From assembly GCA_963717115.1 (NCBI GenBank), contig CAVQVO010000020.1:806001-870000 (forward strand): 64,000 nt of DNA, written 5' to 3'. The position numbers and the translations under genes are program-made. Each line of letters begins with the position of its first letter. Position 1 is the first letter of the stretch. This DNA comes from JBBQUN01 sp963717115 (lineage in GTDB: Bacteria; Actinomycetota; Acidimicrobiia; Acidimicrobiales; SZUA-35). This document shows positions 1-7,600 of this stretch, in pieces. The notes under the pieces were generated by a model. That model saw only the letters and a list, made by a program, of their open reading frames with translations, was not told the origin of the DNA and did no database searches.

Positions 1-763
1 AGTTCTCGGCGAGGTCGTCCTCGGGAGCGGTGGTCCCGTCGATCCCGCACGCCAGAGCGACGGCGTCGGCGATGACTTCCTGCTCGGGTGTGAGTTCGAC
101 CGGGGGCGGTTCAACGACCGAGTCGTCGGTGACGTCTCCCGAGGTCGTGGTGGTCGTGGCGGCCGGCTCGGTCGTGGTGGTCGTTTCGATCTCGGCGGTG
201 GTGGTGGTCTGCTGCCGGCGGTACCGGGCCAGACCCTGCTCGTCGTCACCGGGTTCGTCACCCGGCGTCGTGGTGGTCGTGGTCTCGTCGGCGGTGGTGG
301 TGTCGGTTCCGTCGGTGGTGGCGGTCCCGTCGGTGGTGGTCTCGGTTCCGTCGACCTGATCCTGCAGCTCCTGCAGCAGCTCGGGGTCGAGGGTGGGACC
401 GAGATCGGCGATGACCGGCCGGAACCGCAGCTCGGCGGTCTGCCCGACCAGATCGAGCGCTCGTTGCTGCTCGTCGACACCGGGGAGGTCGACCACGATG
501 GTCTGTCCCTGGCGGGAGATCTCGGGCTCGGCGACGCCGAGCGCATCGACGCGTTCGCGGATGATCTCGAGGGTCTGGTCGAGCGTCTCGTCGCTCGCCT
601 CGGTGGTCGGTTCGTACACCACGGACACCCCGCCCTGGAGATCGAGCCCCAGCAACGGCTGGTTACCGGCGACGAGGGTGTAGACGATGCCGGCGATCGA
701 CAGCACCACCAGCGCGATCGCGCCGGGGCCGCCCGCAGCGCCGTTTGATTGGGAACGAGCCAT
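1..763 (-). CDS. secD: Protein translocase subunit SecD (N-terminal part, cut by window edge)
   Basis: SecD works with SecF and YajC beside SecYEG and uses the proton gradient to help pull exported proteins across the membrane. The frame is open from an ATG at 763 to the window edge (254 codons). It shows an N-terminal membrane segment (about residues 15-33), the family motif LGLDLQGG (39-46), then the start of the first extracellular domain. Residues about 139-207 form a Thr/Asp-rich low-complexity stretch with several TTTT runs, which is unusual in the middle of this domain. The ATG lies two bases after the yajC stop, so the two are probably translationally coupled. Identity is secure; the C-terminal membrane half is outside the window. 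Confidence 0.93.
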   Translation of the reverse strand, partial: MARSQSNGAAGGPGAIALVVLSIAGIVYTLVAGNQPLLGLDLQGGVSVVYEPTTEASDETLDQTLEIIRERVDALGVAEPEISRQGQTIVVDLPGVDEQQRALDLVGQTAELRFRPVIADLGPTLDPELLQELQDQVDGTETTTDGTATTDGTDTTTADETTTTTTPGDEPGDDEQGLARYRRQQTTTTAEIETTTTTEPAATTTTTSGDVTDDSVVEPPPVELTPEQEVIADAVALACGIDGTTAPEDDLAEN

Positions 764-765
764 GG

Positions 766-1044
766 TCAGCTTTCTTCGTCGCTGGACGTCTCGACGTTCA
801 ATCGGCTGGCGATCGAGGATCGTGACACCTTGAGATCCACGTCGGGGGCGACCTCGATCCAGGCGACGTTGTCCTCGAGCTCGGAAACGAACCCGTGGAT
901 CCCCGAAGCCAGGACGACCTCGTCACCGACCTGAACGGCGTCGAGCAGCGCCTTGGCCGCCTTCTGTCGCCGCTGCTGCGGGAGCAGGAGCACCGCATAG
1001 AAGACGACGATGATGACGGCGTAGATGGCAATTGTTGCCCACAT
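766..1044 (-). CDS. yajC: Preprotein translocase subunit YajC
   Basis: A 92-residue protein with one N-terminal membrane helix (about residues 3-21), the typical LLLPQQRRQK turn and a small soluble domain with the family pattern VQVGDEVVLASGIHG. YajC is the small accessory partner of SecD-SecF. The ATG at 1044 is preceded by a Shine-Dalgarno-like GGAGGT 6 nt upstream and by a TAGCGT box. The stop lies directly before secD, so the genes form one transcription unit. Length and sequence are normal for the family. Confidence 0.93.
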   Translation of the reverse strand: MWATIAIYAVIIVVFYAVLLLPQQRRQKAAKALLDAVQVGDEVVLASGIHGFVSELEDNVAWIEVAPDVDLKVSRSSIASRLNVETSSDEES

Positions 1045-1065
1045 GAGGGAACCTCCAGCCGGGAA

Positions 1066-1071
1066 ACGCTA
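1066..1071 (-). promoter_or_regulatory. Putative -10 element of yajC-secD
   Basis: TAGCGT on the minus strand, 21 nt upstream of the yajC ATG. The 12-base context AGCCGCTAGCGT is identical to that in front of ruvC, which supports a shared promoter type. The predicted leader is short and carries the GGAGGT ribosome site. Confidence 0.45.
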
Positions 1072-1121
1072 GCGGCTCGACCTCGTGAACCGGTGGCACG
1101 GGACAAATCGCCGCGACCGGT

Positions 1122-2216
1122 TCAGGCGGAATCCCAGGTGCTCCAGACCTCGGCGCGGAGTTCGGCGAACGACCCGGCGGCGATGGCGGCCCGCATGCGA
1201 GCGGTGAGGTCGGCGAGGAACGCGAGATTGTGGAGGGTGATGATCCGACCGGCCGTCGGCTCGTTGGTGACCAGCAGGTGTCGGATGTAGGCCCTCGAGT
1301 ACCGACCGGACAGGTCGTGCTGGAAGCCGGGATCGATGGGTCCGTCGTCGCGGGCGAAACGGAGGTTCTTCAGGTTGAGGCGGCCCTGGGAGGTGAGGGC
1401 CGTGCCGTGTCGGGCCAGCCGGGTCGGGAGGACGCAGTCGAACATGTCGATTCCGTGCGCCACCGCCTCGACCAGGCCGATGGGGTCACCGATGCCCATG
1501 AAGTAGCGCGGCTGGTCAGCCGGCAGGTGGGCCATGGCGGCGGCGAGCGCCGGGAGCATCTGGTCACGCGTCTCGCCAACCGACAGCCCCCCGACCGCGT
1601 ACCCGTCGAATCCGATCTCGACGGTCCGCTTGGCCGATTCCTCCCGGAGCTCCAGGTCGGTTCCGCCCTGCACGATCCCGAACTGGGCCTGGTCGGTGCG
1701 GGTGTGCGCCGCCTTCGATCGTTCGGCCCAGCGCAACGTTCGCTCCAACGCATCGGCCTGCACGGTCCGGGGCGACGGCAGCGGCGGGACGACGTCGAGC
1801 ACCATGGCGATGTCGGATCCGAGTTGCTCCTGGACGAGCACCGATCGCTCGGGCGACAACTCGACGGCGCTGCCGTCGTAGACCGACCGGAAGCGGGCGT
1901 GCTCCTCGCTGACCTTGGGAGCCAGGCTGAAGACCTGGTAGCCGCCCGAGTCGGTCAGGAGGTGACCGGACCAGTCCATGAACCGGTGGAGCCCGCCGAG
2001 CTCGGCGATGAGATCGGCTCCGGGCCGCTCCATCAGGTGATAGGTGTTGCCGAGCACGATCGGCGGCCCCAGTCGCTCGAGGTCGGCGGTGTCGAGGGTC
2101 TTGACCGCGCCGCGGGTGCCGACCGGCATGAAGACGGGGGTGGCGATCGTCCCCCGGTGGTTGGTCAGGTGCCCCGTTCGGGCCGCCCCGTCGGTGTGCT
2201 CGATCCGGATCTTCAT
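1122..2216 (-). CDS. tgt: tRNA-guanine transglycosylase (queuosine pathway), zinc site altered
   Basis: Exchanges guanine 34 of GUN-anticodon tRNAs for preQ1, the base-swap step of queuosine synthesis. The 364-residue length is normal. The substrate loop DSGGYQVFSL (D89) and the nucleophile region FDCVLPTRLARHG (D260) are intact. The C-terminal zinc site is not: bacterial enzymes have C-x-C-x2-C followed by a His, but here those cysteines read F298, H300 and S303, while the following YSRAY block and the fourth ligand H329 are kept at normal spacing. The protein may therefore bind no zinc or use a different site. The ATG overlaps the queA stop by 4 bp. Confidence 0.92.
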   Translation of the reverse strand: MKIRIEHTDGAARTGHLTNHRGTIATPVFMPVGTRGAVKTLDTADLERLGPPIVLGNTYHLMERPGADLIAELGGLHRFMDWSGHLLTDSGGYQVFSLAPKVSEEHARFRSVYDGSAVELSPERSVLVQEQLGSDIAMVLDVVPPLPSPRTVQADALERTLRWAERSKAAHTRTDQAQFGIVQGGTDLELREESAKRTVEIGFDGYAVGGLSVGETRDQMLPALAAAMAHLPADQPRYFMGIGDPIGLVEAVAHGIDMFDCVLPTRLARHGTALTSQGRLNLKNLRFARDDGPIDPGFQHDLSGRYSRAYIRHLLVTNEPTAGRIITLHNLAFLADLTARMRAAIAAGSFAELRAEVWSTWDSA

Positions 2217-3370
2217 GGGGCCTCACTGGTCCTGGGTCGGTCGGTCGGGCCGGCGCGGTGCAGCAGCATCGCGTCGCCGAAGCTGAGGAAGCGGTAGTCG
2301 CGATCGAGCGCCGCCTCGTAGAGCGAACGCCACCGCGAGCCGACGAAGGCATCGACGAGCACGAGCAACGAGGAGCGGGGCACGTGGAAGTTCGTCATGA
2401 GCACGTCGATCACCTGCCAGTCGTGGCCTCGGGTGATGAAGAGCGAGGTGTCGCCCTCCAACCGGCCGGTGGCGGCCACCGACTCGAGCGTGCGGACCAC
2501 GGTGGTGCCGACGGCCACCACCCGCTGGGCCGACCGGACCCGGTCCCAGACCTCGGGGTCGACCCGGTACCACTCGGTGTGCATGAGGTGCTGCTCGACG
2601 TCGTCGGTGGCGATGGGGCGGAAGGTCCCGAGGCCGACCCGGAGCTCGATGCGCACCACGTCGATCCCCCGGGCCACGAGTCCGGCCAGCACCTCGTCGG
2701 TGAGATGCAGACCTGCGGTCGGTGCGGCCACCGAGCCGGGCTCGCGGGCGAAGACGGTCTGGTAGCGGTCGGGGTCGGCGAGGGGCTCGGTGATGTAGGG
2801 CGGGAGCGGGATCTGACCCACCCGTTCCATCAGGTCGTCGTCGAGCACGGTGACCACCCGGCGCCCGTCGTCGAGCACCTCGTCGACGCGCACGACCGGG
2901 TCGTCTCCGCCGGCTCCCCCACCCCGAACCTCGGGGCCACCGTCGTTTTCCCAAGAACCGCGGAGCCGCCGTTCGTCGGGGCGTACGGTGACTCCTCGGT
3001 TGTTGGGGGGTGGACGGTGGCTCCTCGGTTGGGGGGTGGGGAGGTGCAGGAGCGCCCCGGCCTTGAGTCGCTTGCCGGGACGAACAAGCGCCCGCCACTG
3101 CCGGGGGAATCCGGTCGGCTCGAGGAGCAGCACCTCGACCGCGCCGCCGGTCGGCTTGACCAGGTGCAGTCGGGCCGGAAGCACCCGAGTGTCGTTGACG
3201 ACGAGGAGATCACCGGGTTCGAGCAGGTCGGGCAGGTCGTGGACCCGATGGTCGACCGGGTCGGCGTCGGGTCCTCGATCGACCAGGAGGCGGGCTCGGT
3301 CGCGCGGCTCGATCGGCACCTGCCCGATGGCCCGGTCGGGCAGGTCGTAGTCGAACTCCTCGGCGCGCAC
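2213..3370 (-). CDS. queA: S-adenosylmethionine:tRNA ribosyltransferase-isomerase QueA
   Basis: Transfers and isomerises the ribosyl part of SAM onto preQ1-tRNA to give epoxyqueuosine, the step after Tgt. The family signatures VVNDTRVLPARL, the AGLHLT-containing core and the C-terminal RSSLLVLVDAFVG block are present. I place the start at the GTG at 3370 (MRAEEFDYDLP), which fits family N-termini; an in-frame TTG lies at 3382. The product is about 385 residues, longer than the usual 340-350, because of a Pro/Arg/Gly-rich insert at about residues 111-158. The insert begins in a short tandem DNA duplication. Overlaps tgt by 4 bp. Confidence 0.92.
   Translation of the reverse strand: MRAEEFDYDLPDRAIGQVPIEPRDRARLLVDRGPDADPVDHRVHDLPDLLEPGDLLVVNDTRVLPARLHLVKPTGGAVEVLLLEPTGFPRQWRALVRPGKRLKAGALLHLPTPQPRSHRPPPNNRGVTVRPDERRLRGSWENDGGPEVRGGGAGGDDPVVRVDEVLDDGRRVVTVLDDDLMERVGQIPLPPYITEPLADPDRYQTVFAREPGSVAAPTAGLHLTDEVLAGLVARGIDVVRIELRVGLGTFRPIATDDVEQHLMHTEWYRVDPEVWDRVRSAQRVVAVGTTVVRTLESVAATGRLEGDTSLFITRGHDWQVIDVLMTNFHVPRSSLLVLVDAFVGSRWRSLYEAALDRDYRFLSFGDAMLLHRAGPTDRPRTSEAP
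2985..3039. repeat. Imperfect tandem duplication (29 + 26 bp) inside queA
   Basis: The segment 2985-3013 is followed directly by a near copy at 3014-3039 that lacks three bases (TGT) and differs at one other site. Both copies contain CTCCTCGGTT and a G6 run. It falls exactly where the unusual insert in QueA begins, so slippage here may have created or extended the insert. Confidence 0.8.
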
Positions 3371-3404
3371 CGGCCCATTCAACCGGGCCGGGGCCCGGGA
3401 CCGG

Positions 3405-4457
3405 TCAATCGAACAGACCGAGCGTCACGTTGTCGGGACCGGCCGAGCTGGGCGGGGTCAGGCCGAGATGACGCCAGGCGGCGGGCATGGCCACCCGTCC
3501 TCGAGGCGTCCGGGCGATCAGGCCCTGTTGGATCAGGAAGGGCTCGATCACGTCTTCGACGGTCTCGGTCGGCTCGGCCACCGAGATGGCCAGCGTCGAC
3601 AGGCCGACCGGGCCACCGCCGAAATGGCCGCAGAGATTGCCGAGCACCGAGCGATCGACCTTGTCGAGGCCGAGTTCGTCGACCCCGAACAGGGCGAGTC
3701 CGTCGGAGGCGGTCTCGGCGTCGATCCGACCGTGGCTGCGGACCTCGGCGTAGTCCTGGACCCGGTGCAGGAGTCGGATGGCGATCCGTGGCGTCCCTCG
3801 ACTGCGGCGGGCGATCTCGAATGCGCCCTCGTGATCGATGTCGAGGTCTCGCAGCCGCGCCGCTCGCAGCACGATCGCCTCGAGATCCGACGGTGCGTAG
3901 AACTCGAGCCGGAACGAGAATCCGAACCGGTCCCGGAGGGGGCCGGTGATGAGGCCCGTCCGGGTGGTGGCGCCGACGAGGGTGAACGACTCGAGTTCGA
4001 AGCGGATGCTGCGGGCGGCGGGACCCTTGCCCAGCAGCACGTCGATCTGGCGGTCTTCCATGGCCGGGTAGAGGACTTCTTCGACGGTACGGGGGAGCCG
4101 GTGGATCTCGTCGATGAAGAGGACGTCGCCCGATTCGAGCTTGGTGAGGATCGAAGCCAGGTCGCCGGCCCGTTCGATGGCCGGGCCGGACGTGATGTGC
4201 AGATGCGAACCCAGCTCGTTGGCCACGATCCCGGCGAGCGTGGTCTTGCCCAGCCCCGGCGGACCGCCGAACAGCAGGTGATCGGCAGCCGAACCACGGT
4301 TCCGGGCCGCTTCGAGGATGACGCTGAGCCGGTCCTTCAGCTCGGCCTGGCCGACGAACTCGGCGAGCGACCGGGGCCGCAGTCCGACCTCGTCGAACAC
4401 CCCGCCTCGCTGCTCCTCGGGCTGGGGCTCGGGGTCGACCCATTCGTCGCGGGGCAC
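3405..4457 (-). CDS. ruvB: Holliday junction helicase RuvB
   Basis: The AAA+ motor that drives branch migration with RuvA. It is 350 residues long, with Walker A GGPPGLGKTT at about 64-73, Walker B LFIDEIHRL, the sensor region VGATTRTGLITGPLRDRFG, and a C-terminal winged-helix domain ending near LGL. GTG start at 4457, two bases after the ruvA stop, so ruvC-ruvA-ruvB form the usual resolvasome operon. All hallmarks are intact. Confidence 0.96.
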   Translation of the reverse strand: MPRDEWVDPEPQPEEQRGGVFDEVGLRPRSLAEFVGQAELKDRLSVILEAARNRGSAADHLLFGGPPGLGKTTLAGIVANELGSHLHITSGPAIERAGDLASILTKLESGDVLFIDEIHRLPRTVEEVLYPAMEDRQIDVLLGKGPAARSIRFELESFTLVGATTRTGLITGPLRDRFGFSFRLEFYAPSDLEAIVLRAARLRDLDIDHEGAFEIARRSRGTPRIAIRLLHRVQDYAEVRSHGRIDAETASDGLALFGVDELGLDKVDRSVLGNLCGHFGGGPVGLSTLAISVAEPTETVEDVIEPFLIQQGLIARTPRGRVAMPAAWRHLGLTPPSSAGPDNVTLGLFD

Positions 4458-4459
4458 GA

Positions 4460-5110
4460 TCAGCCCTCGGCCAGGGTACGGAGGGCGAGTTTGAGGAGGG
4501 CTCCGGAGTCGAGCTCGGAGCCATCATCGGCGAGCGCCGACAGGCCTTGGGTCGCCCGCCGGATCTCGTCGGGGGTGTAGCCGAGGCTCGACAGGGCCTC
4601 ACGGGTGTCGGCGAGCGGGCCGACGGCCGGGGTCGCGCCGTTCCGGGCGGCGACGGACGGCTCGACGCCGTCGAGGACCGGGAGTACCAGGCTCGACTGG
4701 AGATCGACCAGGAGCCGCTGGGCGGTCTTCTTGCCGACACCGGGCACCGTGCACAGGGCGTCGAGGTCGTCGTCGTTGAGCACCCGGGCCAGCTCGGCCG
4801 GCGTGAAGGTGGCGATGATCGCCAGCGCCAGCGCCGGACCGACCTTGTGGGCACCGAGGAGGCCCTGGAACGCGATCCGCTCGTCCTTGCTGGCGAAGCC
4901 GAACAGGCGCTGATCGGCTTCCCAGAAATGATGGTGCACGTGGAGCGTGACGAGCTGGTTGGGTTCGAGCCGGGCTGCGGTGTCGGGCGTGACGGTGACC
5001 CGGTAACCGATCCCGCCGGCGTCGCTGCCGACGTCGACGATGACCTCGGCCCCCGCACCGGGACGAAGGTGTTCGCGTTCGACGATGCGACCCCTGAGCA
5101 TGCCGATCAT
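4460..5110 (-). CDS. ruvA: Holliday junction DNA-binding protein RuvA
   Basis: Tetrameric protein that holds the four-way junction flat and loads RuvB. The 216-residue product begins MIGMLRGRIVE, matching family N-termini, and has the helix-hairpin-helix pair (LCTVPGVGKKTAQRLLVDL) and the C-terminal RuvB-binding domain (LSSLGYTPDEIRRA). The ATG at 5110 has an AGGAG sequence 8 nt upstream; a longer open frame upstream has no family match and is not used. Two bases separate its stop from ruvB. Confidence 0.95.
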   Translation of the reverse strand: MIGMLRGRIVEREHLRPGAGAEVIVDVGSDAGGIGYRVTVTPDTAARLEPNQLVTLHVHHHFWEADQRLFGFASKDERIAFQGLLGAHKVGPALALAIIATFTPAELARVLNDDDLDALCTVPGVGKKTAQRLLVDLQSSLVLPVLDGVEPSVAARNGATPAVGPLADTREALSSLGYTPDEIRRATQGLSALADDGSELDSGALLKLALRTLAEG

Positions 5111-5138
5111 GATCGTTCTCCTGTTCCGACGACGCCGA

Positions 5139-5651
5139 TCATCGCCGACCGACCGCCGGGCGTGCGGGATGCAGTCCCGTGGGATCGTGGGCCAGGTGGC
5201 ACAGGGCCAGCGCTGCTGCGTCGGCGGCGTCGGCCGGACGGGGCGGCGACGACAGCGACAGCAGGGTCTGGACCATCTGCGACACCATCGCCTTGTCGGC
5301 CCGGCCGTCGCCGGTGACGGCGGCCTTGATCTGGTTCGGCGAGTACTCGACGACCGGGACCCCGCGGATGGCCCCCTCGGACATGGCGAGGCCGGCGGCC
5401 TGGGCGACACCGACGGCGCTGTGCAGGTTGTTCTGGAAGAAGAGGCGTTCGACGGCCAGGACACCCGGGCGGAACTCCTCGAACAACAGCGCGAACTCGC
5501 GCCGCAGTTCGGCCAGGCGAAGGGGTGTGGCCTGATGCCGGTCGGTCGTGATCACGCCGAGCGAAACGGCCCGACCACCGCCACGACGGCCGGCCTCGAT
5601 GACGGCGTACCCACAACGGGTGAGGCCGGGGTCGATTCCGAGGACGAACAC
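5139..5651 (-). CDS. ruvC: Crossover junction endodeoxyribonuclease RuvC
   Basis: Cuts Holliday junctions bound by RuvAB. I use the GTG at 5651, giving about 170 residues beginning MFVLGIDPGLTRCGY with the catalytic Asp at residue 7 as in the family; a longer in-frame start at 5705 adds unrelated sequence. A TAGCGT hexamer 7 nt upstream of this GTG supports a leaderless start. Other motifs seen are AVERLFFQNN, SPNQIKAAVTGDGRADK and the C-terminal DAADAAALALCH with acidic residues. First gene of ruvCAB. Confidence 0.93.
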   Translation of the reverse strand: MFVLGIDPGLTRCGYAVIEAGRRGGGRAVSLGVITTDRHQATPLRLAELRREFALLFEEFRPGVLAVERLFFQNNLHSAVGVAQAAGLAMSEGAIRGVPVVEYSPNQIKAAVTGDGRADKAMVSQMVQTLLSLSSPPRPADAADAAALALCHLAHDPTGLHPARPAVGRR

Positions 5652-5658
5652 CTGTACG

Positions 5659-5664
5659 ACGCTA
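5659..5664 (-). promoter_or_regulatory. Putative leaderless -10 element of ruvC
   Basis: TAGCGT on the minus strand, 7 nt before the GTG of ruvC, inside the short divergent gap to the P450 gene. The context AGCCGCTAGCGT is shared with yajC. Confidence 0.5.
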
Positions 5665-5728
5665 GCGGCTGAGGTGGTCGATGGGGTCGACCGTCCGGGC
5701 GCCACGGCTCGGCGCCCCTCCCGTGGTC

Positions 5729-5734
5729 TAGCGT
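5729..5734 (+). promoter_or_regulatory. Putative leaderless -10 element of the P450 gene
   Basis: TAGCGT ending 6 nt before the ATG of the P450 gene, with no Shine-Dalgarno between. The same hexamer faces the other way for ruvC in this 89-bp divergent gap. Confidence 0.5.
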
Positions 5735-5740
5735 CGGCGC

Positions 5741-6961
5741 ATGGACGCTCCCCACATCGATCTGCACGACCATCGCAGCTTCGCCGGCTCGCAACCGCAC
5801 GAGATGTTCGACTGGCTGCGGGACAACGACCCCGTCCACCGTCACGCCGAGCCGGCCGACGAGGGCCCAGGTTTCTGGGCGGTGACCGGCTACGACGACG
5901 TCCGGGAGGTCGGGCGCGATGCCGGGCGCTTCTCGTCGAGCCCGACGATCATGATGGCCGATTCGGCGCAATCCACCGACCTCGGCGATCACGTGATGAT
6001 GCTCATGGCCGACCCGCCGGTCCACACCCGGATGCGTCGCCTGATCAGCCGTGAATTCACCCCACGAGCGGCCCAACTGCTCGCCCCCCGGGTGGCCCAA
6101 CTCGCAACGGCGATCGTCGACGAGGTGATCGAGGCCGGCGAGTGCGATCTCGTGACCCAACTGGCCGGCGAGATGCCGACCTTCGTCATCGCCGAGGTCC
6201 TCGGGATTCCCCACGGCGACGGCCGAGACCTCTACCACCTCACCGAGGCACTCCACTCGTCCCGCGAAGCGGTCGGGGTCGAGGCCCAGCAGGCGGCGTT
6301 CGCCGAGATGTTCGGCTACGCCCAGCAGGTGTATGCCGACCGGATCGCCAACCCCACCGACGATCTGTCATCGCTCTTGGCTTCCAGCAGCATCGAGGGT
6401 CGCCCCACCGACGAAGTCGACTTCTTCCTGTGGTTCCTCCTCCTCGTCGACGCCGGCGGCGACACGACGCGCAACCTCGTCGGCGGTGGCCTGCATGCGC
6501 TCTTCGAACACCCCGAACAGCTGGCCCGGCTCCAGGCCGATCCCCACCGACTGATGCCGACCGCCGTCGACGAGTTGCTGCGTTTCGTGAGCCCGGTGGT
6601 GCACATGCGACGGACGGCCACCGTCGACACCGAGCTCAACGGCCAGGCCATCGCCGCCGGCGACAAGGTCGTCATGTTCTACGGAGCGGCCAACCGCGAC
6701 CACCGGGTGTTCGGTCGGCCTCACGAACTCGACCTGGGTCGCCGACCGAACCCGCACGTCGCGTTCGGTGGCGGTGGTCCCCACTTCTGCCTCGGCGCCC
6801 ACCTCGCTCGCATCGAGATCGCTGCGCTCCTCACCGAGATCGTGACCCGGCTCGACGATCTCGCCCCGGCGGGCGAACCGTCGTGGATGGCGTCGAACTT
6901 CATCTACGGGCCGACCCACCTCCCGGTCACGTTCCGGTCGGGACCCCGTTCCGACGCCTGA
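5741..6961 (+). CDS. Cytochrome P450
   Basis: Soluble 406-residue heme monooxygenase of the bacterial class that takes electrons from a ferredoxin. The oxygen-activation helix reads LLVDAGGDTTRN, the ExxR motif is in DELLRFVSPVVHMRRT, and the heme loop is FGGGGPHFCLG with the thiolate cysteine near residue 350. The N-terminal ISREFTPRAAQ region resembles CYP125/CYP142-like actinobacterial steroid or fatty-acid hydroxylases, but the substrate cannot be assigned from sequence alone. No ferredoxin gene is adjacent; a cupin gene follows after about 30 bp. Confidence 0.9.
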   Translation: MDAPHIDLHDHRSFAGSQPHEMFDWLRDNDPVHRHAEPADEGPGFWAVTGYDDVREVGRDAGRFSSSPTIMMADSAQSTDLGDHVMMLMADPPVHTRMRRLISREFTPRAAQLLAPRVAQLATAIVDEVIEAGECDLVTQLAGEMPTFVIAEVLGIPHGDGRDLYHLTEALHSSREAVGVEAQQAAFAEMFGYAQQVYADRIANPTDDLSSLLASSSIEGRPTDEVDFFLWFLLLVDAGGDTTRNLVGGGLHALFEHPEQLARLQADPHRLMPTAVDELLRFVSPVVHMRRTATVDTELNGQAIAAGDKVVMFYGAANRDHRVFGRPHELDLGRRPNPHVAFGGGGPHFCLGAHLARIEIAALLTEIVTRLDDLAPAGEPSWMASNFIYGPTHLPVTFRSGPRSDA

Positions 6962-6994
6962 GCAGGCGCCGGGTCACCGTGTCAGAATCGGCCC

Positions 6995-7531
6995 ATGGGG
7001 ATCCGACGCGTTGTCACCGGCCACGACGAGCACGGGAAGGCGGTGTTCGCGAGCGACTCCGAGGTCGAGCCGATCACCCTCGGCCTGCTCCCGGGTGCGG
7101 AGTTCTACCGCCTGTGGGGCGCCGACGAGCCGTGTTCGTTCCCCGATGACGGCTCGCCGCCCCCGGCCGTCCAGTACTTCCCGGGAGTGGGCGGCTTCCG
7201 GTTCGGACTCTTCAGCGTGGCACCCGACGCCCAGATCGGTTACGACGATCTCGACATCCCCGCAGCCCTGGCCGAGATGGAGCAGCACCTGCCGGGACTG
7301 GCCGATCACCTGGAACCCGACCATCCGGGCATGCACACCACGGCGACCGTCGACTACGAGTTCGTCGTCTCGGGCCGGGTCGTGCTCGAACTCGACGACG
7401 GGGAGACGCGCGAGCTCTCCGCTGGTGACACCGTGGTCCAGAACGGGACCCGACACGCCTGGCGGAATCCCTACGACGAGCCGTGCCTGATGGTGGTCGT
7501 GCTCGTCGGAGCCCACCACCGCGAACTCTGA
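6995..7531 (+). CDS. Cupin-domain protein
   Basis: A 178-residue protein whose C-terminal half is a cupin barrel: the first motif is around HTTATVDYEFVVSGRVVLEL (about residues 112-132) and the second is GDTVVQNGTRHAWRN (about 145-159). In this subgroup the metal ligands are only partly kept (E in YEFV, H in RHAW). The N-terminal half is a second, less recognisable domain. It follows the P450 on the same strand and may be co-transcribed. Possible roles are a small-molecule isomerase, dioxygenase or ligand-binding regulator; the function is unknown. Confidence 0.75.
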   Translation: MGIRRVVTGHDEHGKAVFASDSEVEPITLGLLPGAEFYRLWGADEPCSFPDDGSPPPAVQYFPGVGGFRFGLFSVAPDAQIGYDDLDIPAALAEMEQHLPGLADHLEPDHPGMHTTATVDYEFVVSGRVVLELDDGETRELSAGDTVVQNGTRHAWRNPYDEPCLMVVVLVGAHHREL

Positions 7532-7600
7532 CCCGAGCCCCGACCCGGCGGACCGGCTCGTCGGCTTCACATCGGGCCGACCGGTGCCGATACGGACGGG

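Noticed and set aside
80..350. Repeated triplets resembling a CRISPR or VNTR array
   Set aside because: They are Thr codons (ACC/ACG) of a low-complexity stretch in secD, without regular repeat-spacer structure.
2258..3949. Long plus-strand open frame opposite queA and ruvB
   Set aside because: Composition is that of an antisense frame (rich in R, G, H, E); queA and ruvB on the minus strand are certain.
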